The notes under the pieces are model-generated. The model saw only the letters and a list, made by a program, of their open reading frames with translations, had not been told where the DNA came from and searched no databases. A stretch of 64,000 nt of DNA from Paenibacillus curdlanolyticus YK9 (GTDB lineage: Bacteria > Bacillota > Bacilli > Paenibacillales > Paenibacillaceae), in the NCBI RefSeq assembly GCF_000179615.1, contig NZ_AEDD01000006.1:228328-292327 (forward strand), read 5' to 3'. Positions 35,375 through 44,008 of the stretch are shown here, piece by piece. The first letter of the stretch is position 1; each line of letters starts with the position of its first letter. The translations under genes were made by a program, and so were the position numbers.

Positions 35375-35995
35375 CTAGCTATTACGCATGATGATCGTTT
35401 CGAGGGTGTTGGCGACGTCCTCGCAATAGTCTGTCGTTTGTTCCAAGCGCTCGTAAATCTCTTTGCGCTTAATCAGTTCGATCGGATCTTTGACGTTCTT
35501 GAACAGGTTCGTGATGCTTACCCGCAGGAGATCGTCCGCTTGGTTCTCAAGCTCGTTGATCGCGATATTCGGCTCGCGCATCGCCAGCAGCTTTTTCTCC
35601 GTCAGCAGGTAGATTGCTTTCTTGATCTGATGCGAGGAACGAACGAGATTATCGGCGAACAGCGCGATATATTCGTCATGCTCCTTGATTTGATACATTT
35701 CAAAACGGGAAGCGCATGCTTCAATGCCGTCCAGCACATCGTCAAGCGATGTCGTGAGCGCCATGATGTCCTCGCGTTCGATTGGCGTGATAAACGTTTT
35801 GTTCAGCTCCGTCAAAATCGTATGCGTGTACTTGTCGCATTGCGTCTCATAGTTTTTCATCTGTTTAGCGAATGCTGTCACATCTTGTAGATTCGTGACG
35901 TGCTGGCCGAAGTATTCGACTGCAACAACGAGCGTGTCCGCCATCTCTTCTAGCGTTTTGAAAAAGATATCCTTCTTGTTAAAGAACATACTCAA
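35375..35995 (-). CDS. DUF47 (PhoU-like, YkaA) partner of the PiT transporter
   Basis: This 206-residue helical protein has the DUF47 text FFKTLEEMADTLVVAVEYFG, YTHTILTELNKTFITPIERE and LTTSLDDVLDGIEACASRFE. Proteins of this family resemble PhoU, coordinate metals and modulate the adjacent Pit permease. AAGGGG precedes the ATG. It is first in the operon with pit; possible Pho-type half-sites lie upstream. Confidence 0.92.
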   Translation of the reverse strand: MSMFFNKKDIFFKTLEEMADTLVVAVEYFGQHVTNLQDVTAFAKQMKNYETQCDKYTHTILTELNKTFITPIEREDIMALTTSLDDVLDGIEACASRFEMYQIKEHDEYIALFADNLVRSSHQIKKAIYLLTEKKLLAMREPNIAINELENQADDLLRVSITNLFKNVKDPIELIKRKEIYERLEQTTDYCEDVANTLETIIMRNS

Positions 35996-36099
35996 TCCCC
36001 TTCGTCGATCGGAAATATGCTGATTCAGCGTGCCGATTCAAGTTCAACTTCCCTATCTTACCACGCGCGAATATACATTGTTAAGGTTTCGTAAAGGAT

Positions 36100-36125
36100 T
36101 TAACACTCCGTTAACAAAATTAACA
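36100..36125. promoter_or_regulatory. Possible PhoP half-sites upstream of DUF47-pit
   Basis: TTAACA occurs at 36100-36105, 36111-36116 and 36120-36125. The first two are 11 bp apart, the spacing of B. subtilis PhoP boxes (TTAACA-N5-TTAACA). The block is about 105-130 bp upstream of the DUF47 start. Their orientation relative to the minus-strand operon is reversed from the usual layout, so confidence is modest. Confidence 0.4.
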
Positions 36126-36169
36126 ATTCAGGAGCATCACATTTACAGCCTTCCCCGTTTCGACAAATT

Positions 36170-37243
36170 TCACCCAACTTTCACATGCTCTGCGAAAGTC
36201 GGTTTGTTCGGCACGATATGGTAGTACACTTTGCCCGGCAAAAACGGCAGCTCCTTGCCATCTTTCACGATTCGAATGACGTCTTTGCCCGTCCGCGTCC
36301 ATTGGCAGGCCACCTCTTGCCCGTTCTGGAACAGGATCGCGGGACCGCCCGAGGAGAGATCCACCTTGAGCCGCCCGTAGTCGTCATATACTTGATGATT
36401 CGCCCCTAATACGACAACATTCGATGCGGATAACTGCTCCTTGTTGTTCATGTCGATATGCGGCTGATCATTAATGGACCTCAGATACACCTTGCGCGCC
36501 TCGTCGTAAGCGTAGCTGACCTTGTAGTCCTTCATCAGAAAATGAATGTCCAGCTTCGTTGCCGGGCCGTCATAAGCGCCCGCTCCGCCTTCTGCGAACG
36601 TGAACGAAGGGATCGTTACGCTGCTCTCATATTTTCGCTTCTCTGCTCCCGCATGCATTTTCTCCAGATTGGAGTAAAGGTTATGCGGCGCTTTCCGCGT
36701 CTTTTCCCGCCAGAAGTACGCGCCGGCGTTCGTAATTTCGTCCAAATCCTGCTTATGCTGCCGCTGCAAAATCGCGAACGCGTCATTGCTGGCTCCCGCA
36801 TGCACGAGAACGCCGTGATAAAATTCACCCAGCTCGATTAAATACGGACGGATGCTGCGAATCGGACCGATCGGTTCCTTGGACTCCGAGCTTTGGAAAA
36901 TCGCCACAAGACGCGTAATGCCGCCCTCGGCGAGCACCTCCCATATGACATCGGCCTGCGTCAGGCCCGATTGCGGACGCGCCGCTTTGTAATTGTTCAC
37001 CATGACAGCCATCGGACGCTGCACCGCTTCCTTATCCAGCGGCAATCCGGTAAACGGCGCAGTGATCGAGGATTGCGCTGCAGGCGGCTCCGCCGTTTCT
37101 TGCGTCTGCTCCTGCGTTTGATTCCCTTCATCGATTGGCGCCGTCGTTGGCGTATCCGCCGGTTTCTTATCGTTGCTGCAAGCGGTTACGGCTAAAGCCG
37201 CAGCCAATAGTATCGCTATGAAAGCTTGCTTCGTTTTCGTCAT
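36170..37243 (-). CDS. yerB: DUF3048 lipoprotein (YerB-like)
   Basis: The 357-residue protein starts at the ATG at 37243 behind AAAGGTGG. The signal sequence KTKQAFIAILLAAALAVTAC ends in a lipobox Cys, so the protein is anchored to the outer membrane face. A Thr/Pro/Gln-rich spacer is followed by the DUF3048 domain: RPMAVMVNNYKAARPQSGLT, GGITRLVAIFQSSESKEPIG and FYHGVLVHAGASNDAFAIL. YerB-like proteins are conserved in Bacilli without a settled function. It is transcribed alone. Confidence 0.9.
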   Translation of the reverse strand: MTKTKQAFIAILLAAALAVTACSNDKKPADTPTTAPIDEGNQTQEQTQETAEPPAAQSSITAPFTGLPLDKEAVQRPMAVMVNNYKAARPQSGLTQADVIWEVLAEGGITRLVAIFQSSESKEPIGPIRSIRPYLIELGEFYHGVLVHAGASNDAFAILQRQHKQDLDEITNAGAYFWREKTRKAPHNLYSNLEKMHAGAEKRKYESSVTIPSFTFAEGGAGAYDGPATKLDIHFLMKDYKVSYAYDEARKVYLRSINDQPHIDMNNKEQLSASNVVVLGANHQVYDDYGRLKVDLSSGGPAILFQNGQEVACQWTRTGKDVIRIVKDGKELPFLPGKVYYHIVPNKPTFAEHVKVG

Positions 37244-37420
37244 TGTGGCATTCCACCTTTTGTAGGAATCGAATCGTCGTCTTTTCCATTTAACCACATT
37301 CAAGGGGGGCTTGTCTTGCAACCAGCCGACTAGTGCTTTCACGGCGATGCCCAGACACGCCAAAAAGCCTCCGATCGCGAATCGATCGAAGGCTTCCTGC
37401 GCATTGCTATCCCATTTGCA

Positions 37421-38236
37421 TTAAATGCTCCAATGATGCCATTCCTCATGACGGCGATCCAGGCCGGCCAGCCAGCTCGTCGTGACGCCAATCGCTTCCT
37501 CCTGATGCTTCCGCGTCGAGTACGTATGATCCGCTTGGAAGATGATCTCTTTATCGCAGATGCCGTCTCCGCGCGTCCAAAACACTTTCTGATACAAGAA
37601 GCTGTAGTCCGCCGGGATGACATCATCGCTCGTACCATGCACGAGGAGGACGTCGCCGCCGAAGCGCGGAGCCTCCTGGAAGGGCTGATGCTCTTGCAGG
37701 GATTCGAAAAAGACTGGCTTAAGCGTGAAGCCCGTGTAGTCGGTGCTTCCGGCCTGAATAGCCTCATCATATCCCGAGCGGCCAACGATACGAACGATAT
37801 CATTGAAAGGATACGCAACCGGCGACCACAGCACGAGCCGCTTCACGCGGCGATCGCGTACCGAGGTGAGCAACGCCGTCGCGCCGCCAAGCGAATGCCC
37901 CAGCAGAACGACACGCTGCAGGTCGACCGTATCCATCGATGTCACGTAATCGATCGCCGTTCGCGTCTGCGCGATCATCGATTCCAAGCCCAGCTCGCCA
38001 TAATCGCCGTCGCTTTCTCCGCAGCCGCCGTAATCGAAGCGAAGCACATAAGCCCCGTTAGCCGCGAGCGCGCGAGCTGTCTTGACGAATAACCGATCAA
38101 CGCCAATTCGGCTGCCTACGAAGCCGTGGCAAATAATAATGGCCGGATGCTTCCCGCTGTTCGTTCCTCCTGTTGGATAGTGGAGCGTTCCCGTCAAATG
38201 TAATCCTTCGTGCTTCAACGTCAGCTGCTTCTCCAT
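37421..38236 (-). CDS. Alpha/beta hydrolase
   Basis: The ATG at 38236, eight bases after GGAGGG, gives 271 residues; an ATG 51 bases earlier has no such site. The fold is clear: KHPAIIICHGFVGSRIGVDR (oxyanion HG), the nucleophile elbow VVLLGHSLGGATALLTSV (GHSLGG), the late Asp in VLLVHGTSDDVIPADYSFLY and the His in FQADHTYSTR. It is probably an esterase or acyl-peptidase-like enzyme of the YitV/BD-FAE kind. The substrate is unknown. Confidence 0.88.
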   Translation of the reverse strand: MEKQLTLKHEGLHLTGTLHYPTGGTNSGKHPAIIICHGFVGSRIGVDRLFVKTARALAANGAYVLRFDYGGCGESDGDYGELGLESMIAQTRTAIDYVTSMDTVDLQRVVLLGHSLGGATALLTSVRDRRVKRLVLWSPVAYPFNDIVRIVGRSGYDEAIQAGSTDYTGFTLKPVFFESLQEHQPFQEAPRFGGDVLLVHGTSDDVIPADYSFLYQKVFWTRGDGICDKEIIFQADHTYSTRKHQEEAIGVTTSWLAGLDRRHEEWHHWSI

Positions 38237-38454
38237 CTTGCCATCCCTCCGAACCTTTTCTATATCAAGAAGTTCTTTGATTGTCATATAGTTTATTATT
38301 CCTACCCGTTTAGTATGAATTAATTGTTTAGATCATACCATTCCCTTCCTCCCATTGTCAACGGGCAGATTTCATCGCTTGCGCGCGGACGGATAGCTTT
38401 TCATCGCCAGTCCATACTAACGTTACATCACAGGCGCAGAGGAGGTGACGGCGG

Positions 38455-38574
38455 ATGCCTGCATGGATGGAATGGCTTATGCATCATTGGGTGTCCAGCT
38501 TGCTGGTGCTCGGGGTTGTACTGGCAATCGTTTATGTGTTCAGCAACCGCAGCTCCTTGTTTTACAAAGAATAA
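38455..38574 (+). CDS. 39-residue single-pass membrane peptide
   Basis: GAGGAGGTGACGGCGG directly precedes the ATG. The product PAWMEWLMHHWVSSLLVLGV continues VLAIVYVFSNRSSLFYKE. It has one hydrophobic helix of about 20 residues, an amphipathic aromatic N-terminus and a short polar tail. It is divergent from the hydrolase and ends at a terminator. The strong ribosome site supports translation; its role is unknown. Confidence 0.6.
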   Translation: MPAWMEWLMHHWVSSLLVLGVVLAIVYVFSNRSSLFYKE

Positions 38575-38607
38575 TAAGAGTAAACGGGCCATCCGTTTAC
38601 TCTTATT
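38571..38607. terminator. Bidirectional terminator
   Basis: AATAAGAGTAAACGG pairs with CCGTTTACTCTTATT around GCCAT, with T and A tails on each side. It ends the small membrane peptide transcript and the converging kinase operon, whose stop codon lies in the 3' tail. Confidence 0.92.
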
Positions 38608-40027
38608 TTATGTCAATGCTTATGCTCTCATCCGCTTGTCCGGCTGAATCGCCTCGCTGCAGCGGGATGCGGATTGTTACAGCCGTTCCGGCTCCCCATT
38701 CGCTGACGAGCGCCATGCTTCCGCTATGCAGCGCAATGATTTCGCGGCAGATCGCAAGCCCGAGCCCGCTGCCTTGCTTGGCCGAGTCGCCTTTATAGAA
38801 TTTGTCCGTTACATGCGGCAAATGCTCGGGCGCAATGCCGGCTCCCGTATCCGCAATCGTAAGGACAGCTTCGCGATCCAACGCCCTCGTCGTCACCCGA
38901 ATGGAACCGCCCTGCGGCGTAAATTTATAGGCATTATCGATGAGGTTAATCAGCACTTGCTTCAGCCGGTTGACGTCGCCGTGCACCATTAGCGGGTGCT
39001 CCGATAGAGAAGCGATAAGCTGGACACCCGTCGCTTCCTGGCGAACGCCCAGCTGCTTAAGCGTCTCCTTCACCGGGCGATTCAGATCAAGATAATCAGG
39101 ATGCAGCTCGATGCTCCGATCGTACAGCTTGGAGAAATCGAGCAAATCCTCCACTAGCCCGTGCAGCCGTTCTGTCTCTTGGCTAATGACAGCGAGCCCC
39201 AGCTCCAGCTCCTCGCGATCTGTCTCATCTTCGGCTAACGTTTCGCTCCAGCCTTTGATCGACGTAAGCGGCGTCCGCAGCTCATGCGAAATCGACGATA
39301 TAAAATCATTTTTCAGCTGCTCGCGCTTCGTCAGCTGCGCAGCAAGCGTATTCAGCATCTCCGCCAGCTGCCCGATCTCGTCCGCGCTTCGCGGAACCGC
39401 GCGCCGCTGCCAATCGCCGTCCGCCATCTGCCTCGCCACGAAGGTGAGCTCGCGGATCGGCTTAACAATGCGCTTCGACATCCACAAGCTTACGCCGAGA
39501 AACAGCAGCACAACTGCAGCAGCGGTCAGCAGCGTCAGTCCGATAATGCGTGCCACGACATCGTCAATTCGTTCCAAGGAGGCGGAATAACGCACAAGGC
39601 CGACGACCAGCTGCCCCGATTGCACCGGAACCGTCGCCGCTACGATGTGCTTTCCCCCTTCGCTGCCGCGCCATGTGCCGGACTGGCCGCTCATAGCTGC
39701 TTCGACATCGAGCGTATGGATCGGCTTCCCGCCTGCTTCACCTTCCGTGTCCATCACTGGTTTTCCGCTGCGATCAAGCAGCTGAATGCGATAGGAATCT
39801 CCCTTTAAATTGCTGATCATATAGGCCGCGCGCTCACGGGTCATCTGCATCCCCATCATGCGGCCGTGAACCGCCATATCGCTCTCTGCTCGGCGGGAAA
39901 CAGCACTTGTCGCGCTGCCGTAATAATAATTCCAGATCAGCGCAATGAAGATCGAGCCGAGCAAGCCGGATACGAGCACAATGAGAATGAAGTAGCTCCA
40001 AGCCATGCGAACCTTCAAGCTTTTCAT
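38603..40027 (-). CDS. Membrane sensor histidine kinase
   Basis: This 474-residue kinase starts at an ATG overlapping the regulator stop (ATGA). Helices at the N-terminus (WSYFILIVLVSGLLGSIFIA) and near 175-195 (IIGLTLLTAAAVVLLFLGVS) frame a sensor region. HAMP follows (SKRIVKPIRELTFVARQMAD), then HisKA (FISSISHELRTPLTSIKGWS), and HATPase boxes NLIDNAYKF, LTIADTGAGIAPEHLPHVTD and GSGLGLAICREIIALHSG. It is third in an operon with a lipoprotein and its response regulator. Confidence 0.94.
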   Translation of the reverse strand: MKSLKVRMAWSYFILIVLVSGLLGSIFIALIWNYYYGSATSAVSRRAESDMAVHGRMMGMQMTRERAAYMISNLKGDSYRIQLLDRSGKPVMDTEGEAGGKPIHTLDVEAAMSGQSGTWRGSEGGKHIVAATVPVQSGQLVVGLVRYSASLERIDDVVARIIGLTLLTAAAVVLLFLGVSLWMSKRIVKPIRELTFVARQMADGDWQRRAVPRSADEIGQLAEMLNTLAAQLTKREQLKNDFISSISHELRTPLTSIKGWSETLAEDETDREELELGLAVISQETERLHGLVEDLLDFSKLYDRSIELHPDYLDLNRPVKETLKQLGVRQEATGVQLIASLSEHPLMVHGDVNRLKQVLINLIDNAYKFTPQGGSIRVTTRALDREAVLTIADTGAGIAPEHLPHVTDKFYKGDSAKQGSGLGLAICREIIALHSGSMALVSEWGAGTAVTIRIPLQRGDSAGQADESISIDIK

Positions 40028-40800
40028 CGCGCAGGCACTTCCCGTTTCCAGCGATAGCCGAAGCCCCACACCGTCTCCAGATAGGCTGGTGCGGAAGGGT
40101 CGTCCTCGATTTTTTGGCGAATGCGCCGAATGTTGACATCCACGACCTTCAAATCGCCCACATAGTACCGTCCCCAAACCTCGCTTAAAATATCATCACG
40201 GCTCACGCTCTCGTTCGGCCGCTCCATGAGAAGCTTCAGCAGCGCCCATTCCGTCGGCGTCAATATAACCTCGACGCCATGCTTATAAAGCTTGCGCTCG
40301 CTTGCAGCGAGGCGGAAGGGCTGCCCAGCCATCGGCGGCGCTGGCTTCTCGGCCAAGACATGCGCCTCATTGGCGCTGTCCTCGCGTACCGCCGCTGGTG
40401 CTGGTACACGAGCGGGCGCTTCCGCCTCCTTCAGCGGCTGCATCCGGCGGTATAGCGATTGCATGCGCGCGATCAGCTCGCCTGGACTGAACGGCTTTTG
40501 CACATAATCGTCTGCGCCGAGCTCCAGTCCGTGGATTTTGTCCGCCTCTTGCGACTTCGCCGTCAGCATAATGATGCCCATTCGCGGGTATCGCTCCCGC
40601 AGCACGCTTAGCACCTCGAATCCGCTGATCGTCGGGAGCATGACGTCTAACAATGCGATATCAAATGGCCCCTCTTCCGCAGCAAGCGCTATCGCTTCCT
40701 CGCCCGTTCCTGCTTCCATGACGGTCATATCGTTGCGCCTCAAATTAATCCGGATGAACCCGCGTATCGCTTCCTCGTCCTCCAGCAGCAAGATGTTCAT
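40024..40800 (-). CDS. OmpR-family response regulator with a long Ala/Pro linker
   Basis: The ATG at 40800 follows GGAGGGGGG. The 258 residues comprise a receiver (MNILLLEDEEAIRGFIRINL, phospho-Asp in FDIALLDVMLPTISGFEVLS, Lys in ADDYVQKPFSPGELIARMQS) and a winged helix (VILTPTEWALLKLLMERPNE, then VVDVNIRRIRQKIEDDPSAP). Between them is an unusually long linker rich in Ala, Pro and Glu (about residues 122-165). It overlaps the kinase gene by four bases and is its natural partner. Confidence 0.94.
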   Translation of the reverse strand: MNILLLEDEEAIRGFIRINLRRNDMTVMEAGTGEEAIALAAEEGPFDIALLDVMLPTISGFEVLSVLRERYPRMGIIMLTAKSQEADKIHGLELGADDYVQKPFSPGELIARMQSLYRRMQPLKEAEAPARVPAPAAVREDSANEAHVLAEKPAPPMAGQPFRLAASERKLYKHGVEVILTPTEWALLKLLMERPNESVSRDDILSEVWGRYYVGDLKVVDVNIRRIRQKIEDDPSAPAYLETVWGFGYRWKREVPAR

Positions 40801-40822
40801 GCGCCGTCCCCCCTCCACTACA

Positions 40823-42262
40823 CTACGGCCGTTCCATGACTTGAAGTCGCTGGCTCAGCTGATTCTCGTTTAATAGCATGGCTTGATACGCGTCCTTCGC
40901 TTGTTGGCTCCAGTTTTCCGGCGGTGTTCCGTACACCGCCATATACACCATACCGGAGGCGACGAGCAGCTTGGAATAAGCTTCGCTCCCCTTCTCCAGC
41001 CCTTCCTTCGCTTCCTCCCATTTGGCCGCAGGGATCGCCAGCAGATCGAACAGGCGGGCTCTAGCGCCCGATGAAGGCTCGTACATTTGAAATTGAATGC
41101 CTTCATAGCTCGATGGGTCGGTCAGCAGAGCAAACGTAAAATGATCGCCCCACTGCTCGGGAATGTGAACCCGGATGCCCATTGCGAAATCCTCGTACAT
41201 GCGCCCGACGACCGAAAAATCCTTCTTGCCGTCCCACTGCAAATACTCCTGAAACGTGAGCAAATTACTATATGGGGTATCCTCAGGCTGTCCGGGCGCT
41301 GTCCTCTCCGCTGCAAAATCAAGAATCCCGTCGCTATTGCTGTCGCTTGTGCCGCCCATAGGGAAATACGTTTCGACGAGTTCCGAATCCCGGCTGATCA
41401 CATCGCTAGGGAACACCTCCCGGAGCTGTCCAGCCCCTGCACCTGTATGCGCCGCGCTGCGCTTCTCCCATGCATACATGTATACGGCTTCGGTATGCGC
41501 GCCCAGAGAGGCTTGCAGCATAATGCCCTTCCGGTCATTCGCAATCTTGCCGACTCGGATATCATAATAGCCATTCACGCCGCCATCAGCCGCAATCGTC
41601 GCATTGCGCTTCAAGCCGGTCGCTTCCATTCGGTAAACCGACAGGCTTGCCTCCAGCTTCTCATTATCCTGTTGGACAAGCACAAGCTCCTTGCGCCCGT
41701 CATCGTCCAGATCGCCGTCATCGACGATCGCATAGGGCAGCTCAGCCGCTGGCTTAAGCGTCATTCCTGTTTGCAGTCCGGCTTGACGCCCGTTATACAC
41801 ATAGAGCGTCCGTTGGTTAGGCTCGTAGGAATTAAAGCCGACCAGCAGCTCAGGCGTTCCATCGAAATTAAGGTCAACCAGCTTCAGCCAGTCGATGCCG
41901 AACGACGAATTCTCTTCAATCGTCGCCCACTTGCTCCAGCGGCCGCGAGTCTTATCTTGGCGAAGCAGCATCACCTTCGACTGTTCGCTCTCATCCTTAT
42001 AGGTTACGATCGCTTCCGCTCGCCCGTCGCCATCGAGGTCCGCTTGCCGAATCGTCTGAGGCTTCTGTTCACGATCAACCAAGGTCAGCGACGCATTGTC
42101 CGGCAGCATCTGGCTTACCGCTTTCGTCAACTCCTCATCCGCGCCGTGAACCGGCAATAGCAGGTCAGCCGGCGCTGACCGCATGCTGCATGCAGACGTT
42201 ACGATGGCTATTAGAAGCGCAACAGCCGCTAATGCTGGCATTCGCACTCTGCTTACGTTCAT
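40823..42262 (-). CDS. Lipoprotein with DxDxDG calcium-type repeats
   Basis: This 479-residue protein starts behind GGAGGAGG and has a lipoprotein signal (AVALLIAIVTSACSMRSAPA, lipobox TSAC). FG-GAP/VCBS-like loops recur: QADLDGDGRAEAIVTYKDES, LVDLNFDGTPELLVGFNSYE, DDGDLDDDGRKELVLVQQDN and TSDSNSDGILDFAAE. These Asp-rich loops usually bind calcium in beta-propeller blades. It lies on the outer face of the membrane, encoded 22 bp upstream of a response regulator and kinase, and could feed the signal to that kinase; this is inference. Confidence 0.85.
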   Translation of the reverse strand: MNVSRVRMPALAAVALLIAIVTSACSMRSAPADLLLPVHGADEELTKAVSQMLPDNASLTLVDREQKPQTIRQADLDGDGRAEAIVTYKDESEQSKVMLLRQDKTRGRWSKWATIEENSSFGIDWLKLVDLNFDGTPELLVGFNSYEPNQRTLYVYNGRQAGLQTGMTLKPAAELPYAIVDDGDLDDDGRKELVLVQQDNEKLEASLSVYRMEATGLKRNATIAADGGVNGYYDIRVGKIANDRKGIMLQASLGAHTEAVYMYAWEKRSAAHTGAGAGQLREVFPSDVISRDSELVETYFPMGGTSDSNSDGILDFAAERTAPGQPEDTPYSNLLTFQEYLQWDGKKDFSVVGRMYEDFAMGIRVHIPEQWGDHFTFALLTDPSSYEGIQFQMYEPSSGARARLFDLLAIPAAKWEEAKEGLEKGSEAYSKLLVASGMVYMAVYGTPPENWSQQAKDAYQAMLLNENQLSQRLQVMERP

Positions 42263-42402
42263 ACTTCCTCCTCCTAACACTTGTCGACGCTGCCGTCGCC
42301 TCGCCAACAAGATGACACCTTACCATTGCCCTTCTTTGCTTTATCCTAAACGATTACGAAATCGATAGCGTTACAAATCGGTTACACCTCTGCAATAACA
42401 AA

Positions 42403-42437
42403 AAAAGCCCGTCCAACTGCCACGCAGCCAGACGAGC
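42403..42437 (-). terminator. Terminator of the pur operon
   Basis: In the minus direction GCTCGTC and GACGGGC pair around an inner GCTGC/GGCAG segment, followed by seven T. It lies just after purD. Confidence 0.75.
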
Positions 42438-42449
42438 CTCTCCTATCTA

Positions 42450-43715
42450 TTAACGCAGCGCCTTCATCGCGATGTCCGAACGGCAGTGCATGCCTTCGAA
42501 CTTGATCACGCTGATCGCTTCGTACGCGCGAGCGCGCGCTTCCGCAATGTCGCTGCCGCGGCCAACGACGCCGAGCACGCGTCCACCGCTGGTTACAACT
42601 TCGCCATCCTTGAATGCTGTGCCCGCATGGAAAACAAGCGCTCCCTGCGCTTCTGCAGCCGCGATGCCTTCAATAACGCGGCCCTTCGGATACGAAGCCG
42701 GATACCCTTCGGATGCCAGCACAACGCATACCGATGCTTGGTCATCCCACTGGATGTCCAGCTGATCGAGACGGCCATTGATCGCTGCAAGGATAATATC
42801 AACCAGATCGGTCTTCAAGCGCGGCAGAACGACCTGCGTCTCCGGATCGCCCATGCGCGCGTTAAATTCAATCGTTTTGGTGCCGTCCTTCGTCATAATG
42901 AGGCCTGCGAATAGAACGCCGCGGAACGGACGGCCTTCGCTTACCATCGCTTTCGCCGTTGGCTTAATGATGTTCTCGATCGCCTCGTCGATAATCGATT
43001 GCTCGACATGCGGCAGCGGCGTGTATGTGCCCATGCCGCCCGTATTCGGGCCTTGGTCATTATCGAACACTTGCTTATGGTCCTGTGCCGGCACCATAGC
43101 GCGTACCGTCTCGCCGTCCACGAACGCGAGAATGGACATTTCTTGGCCGGAGAGGAACTCTTCGATCACGACTTGGTTGCCGGACTCGCCGAACACCTTG
43201 TCCACCATCATCGAGCGAAGCGCTTGCTCCGCCTCTTCAAGCGTAGCGGCTACCGTTACGCCCTTGCCTGCTGCAAGGCCGTCCGCCTTAATGACGATTG
43301 GCGCCTCTTGTTGGCGGAGATACGCCAGCGCGGTTTCAAAATCCGTGAACGTCTCGTATTTTGCTGTCGGGATGTTGTATTTTTTGAGCAAGTTTTTCAT
43401 GAAAATCTTGCTGCCTTCGATCTCGGCAGCGTTCTTGCGCGGTCCGAAAACCGGGATGTTTTTCGCTTCGAATGCATCTACGATGCCGTCTGCTAGCGGG
43501 TCATCCGGACCGACTACAACGAGATCGATGGAATTATCGCAAGCGAACTGAATGAGCTCATCGAATTGATTCACTTGAATCGGCACGCACTCGGCAACCT
43601 GCGCAATGCCTGCGTTGCCCGGTGCACAATAAATTTCTTTAACTTTATCGCTCTTCTTGAGCGCCCATGCAATGGCGTGCTCGCGTCCGCCGCCGCCGAT
43701 GACTAGAATCCGCAT
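42450..43715 (-). CDS. purD: Phosphoribosylamine-glycine ligase
   Basis: This 421-residue ATP-grasp enzyme starts at MRILVIGGGGREHAIAWALK behind GGGAGG. The N domain is followed by GPRKNAAEIEGSKIFMKNLL, the ATP-grasp VIKADGLAAGKGVTVAATLE and the metal-binding FNARMGDPETQVVLPRLKTD. It makes glycinamide ribonucleotide from phosphoribosylamine and glycine. It is the last gene of the pur operon, 293 bp after purH; that gap holds a perfect hairpin (43787-43811) and no clear gene. Confidence 0.96.
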   Translation of the reverse strand: MRILVIGGGGREHAIAWALKKSDKVKEIYCAPGNAGIAQVAECVPIQVNQFDELIQFACDNSIDLVVVGPDDPLADGIVDAFEAKNIPVFGPRKNAAEIEGSKIFMKNLLKKYNIPTAKYETFTDFETALAYLRQQEAPIVIKADGLAAGKGVTVAATLEEAEQALRSMMVDKVFGESGNQVVIEEFLSGQEMSILAFVDGETVRAMVPAQDHKQVFDNDQGPNTGGMGTYTPLPHVEQSIIDEAIENIIKPTAKAMVSEGRPFRGVLFAGLIMTKDGTKTIEFNARMGDPETQVVLPRLKTDLVDIILAAINGRLDQLDIQWDDQASVCVVLASEGYPASYPKGRVIEGIAAAEAQGALVFHAGTAFKDGEVVTSGGRVLGVVGRGSDIAEARARAYEAISVIKFEGMHCRSDIAMKALR

Positions 43716-44008
43716 GAATAAACCTCCCACAATAGCTGTTATCATGTAAACGGCCAACACTGCTGCGACCATTATAATGAACGAACGGACGCCATGACTC
43801 GCATGGCGTCCCTCCATCTGATTGTTTACTGACTTTCAAACAAGAATACGCAGGGCAGCATGCCATGCTTGGCTCCGGTGTTCGCGCGTCATGCTCGCGT
43901 TCGAGAATCATCCGCGCGAACCCCCATTCGCCGAACGTCCCCGATTCTATCGCTAGTTAAGGCGCTTAACCGCCAGCTTGCCTGGTTTTCCGCTTGCTGC
44001 TGTATCGC

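Noticed and set aside
43716-43817. N-terminal membrane extension of PurD in the same frame
   Set aside because: The extended ATG has no ribosome site, while GGGAGG directly precedes the normal PurD start.
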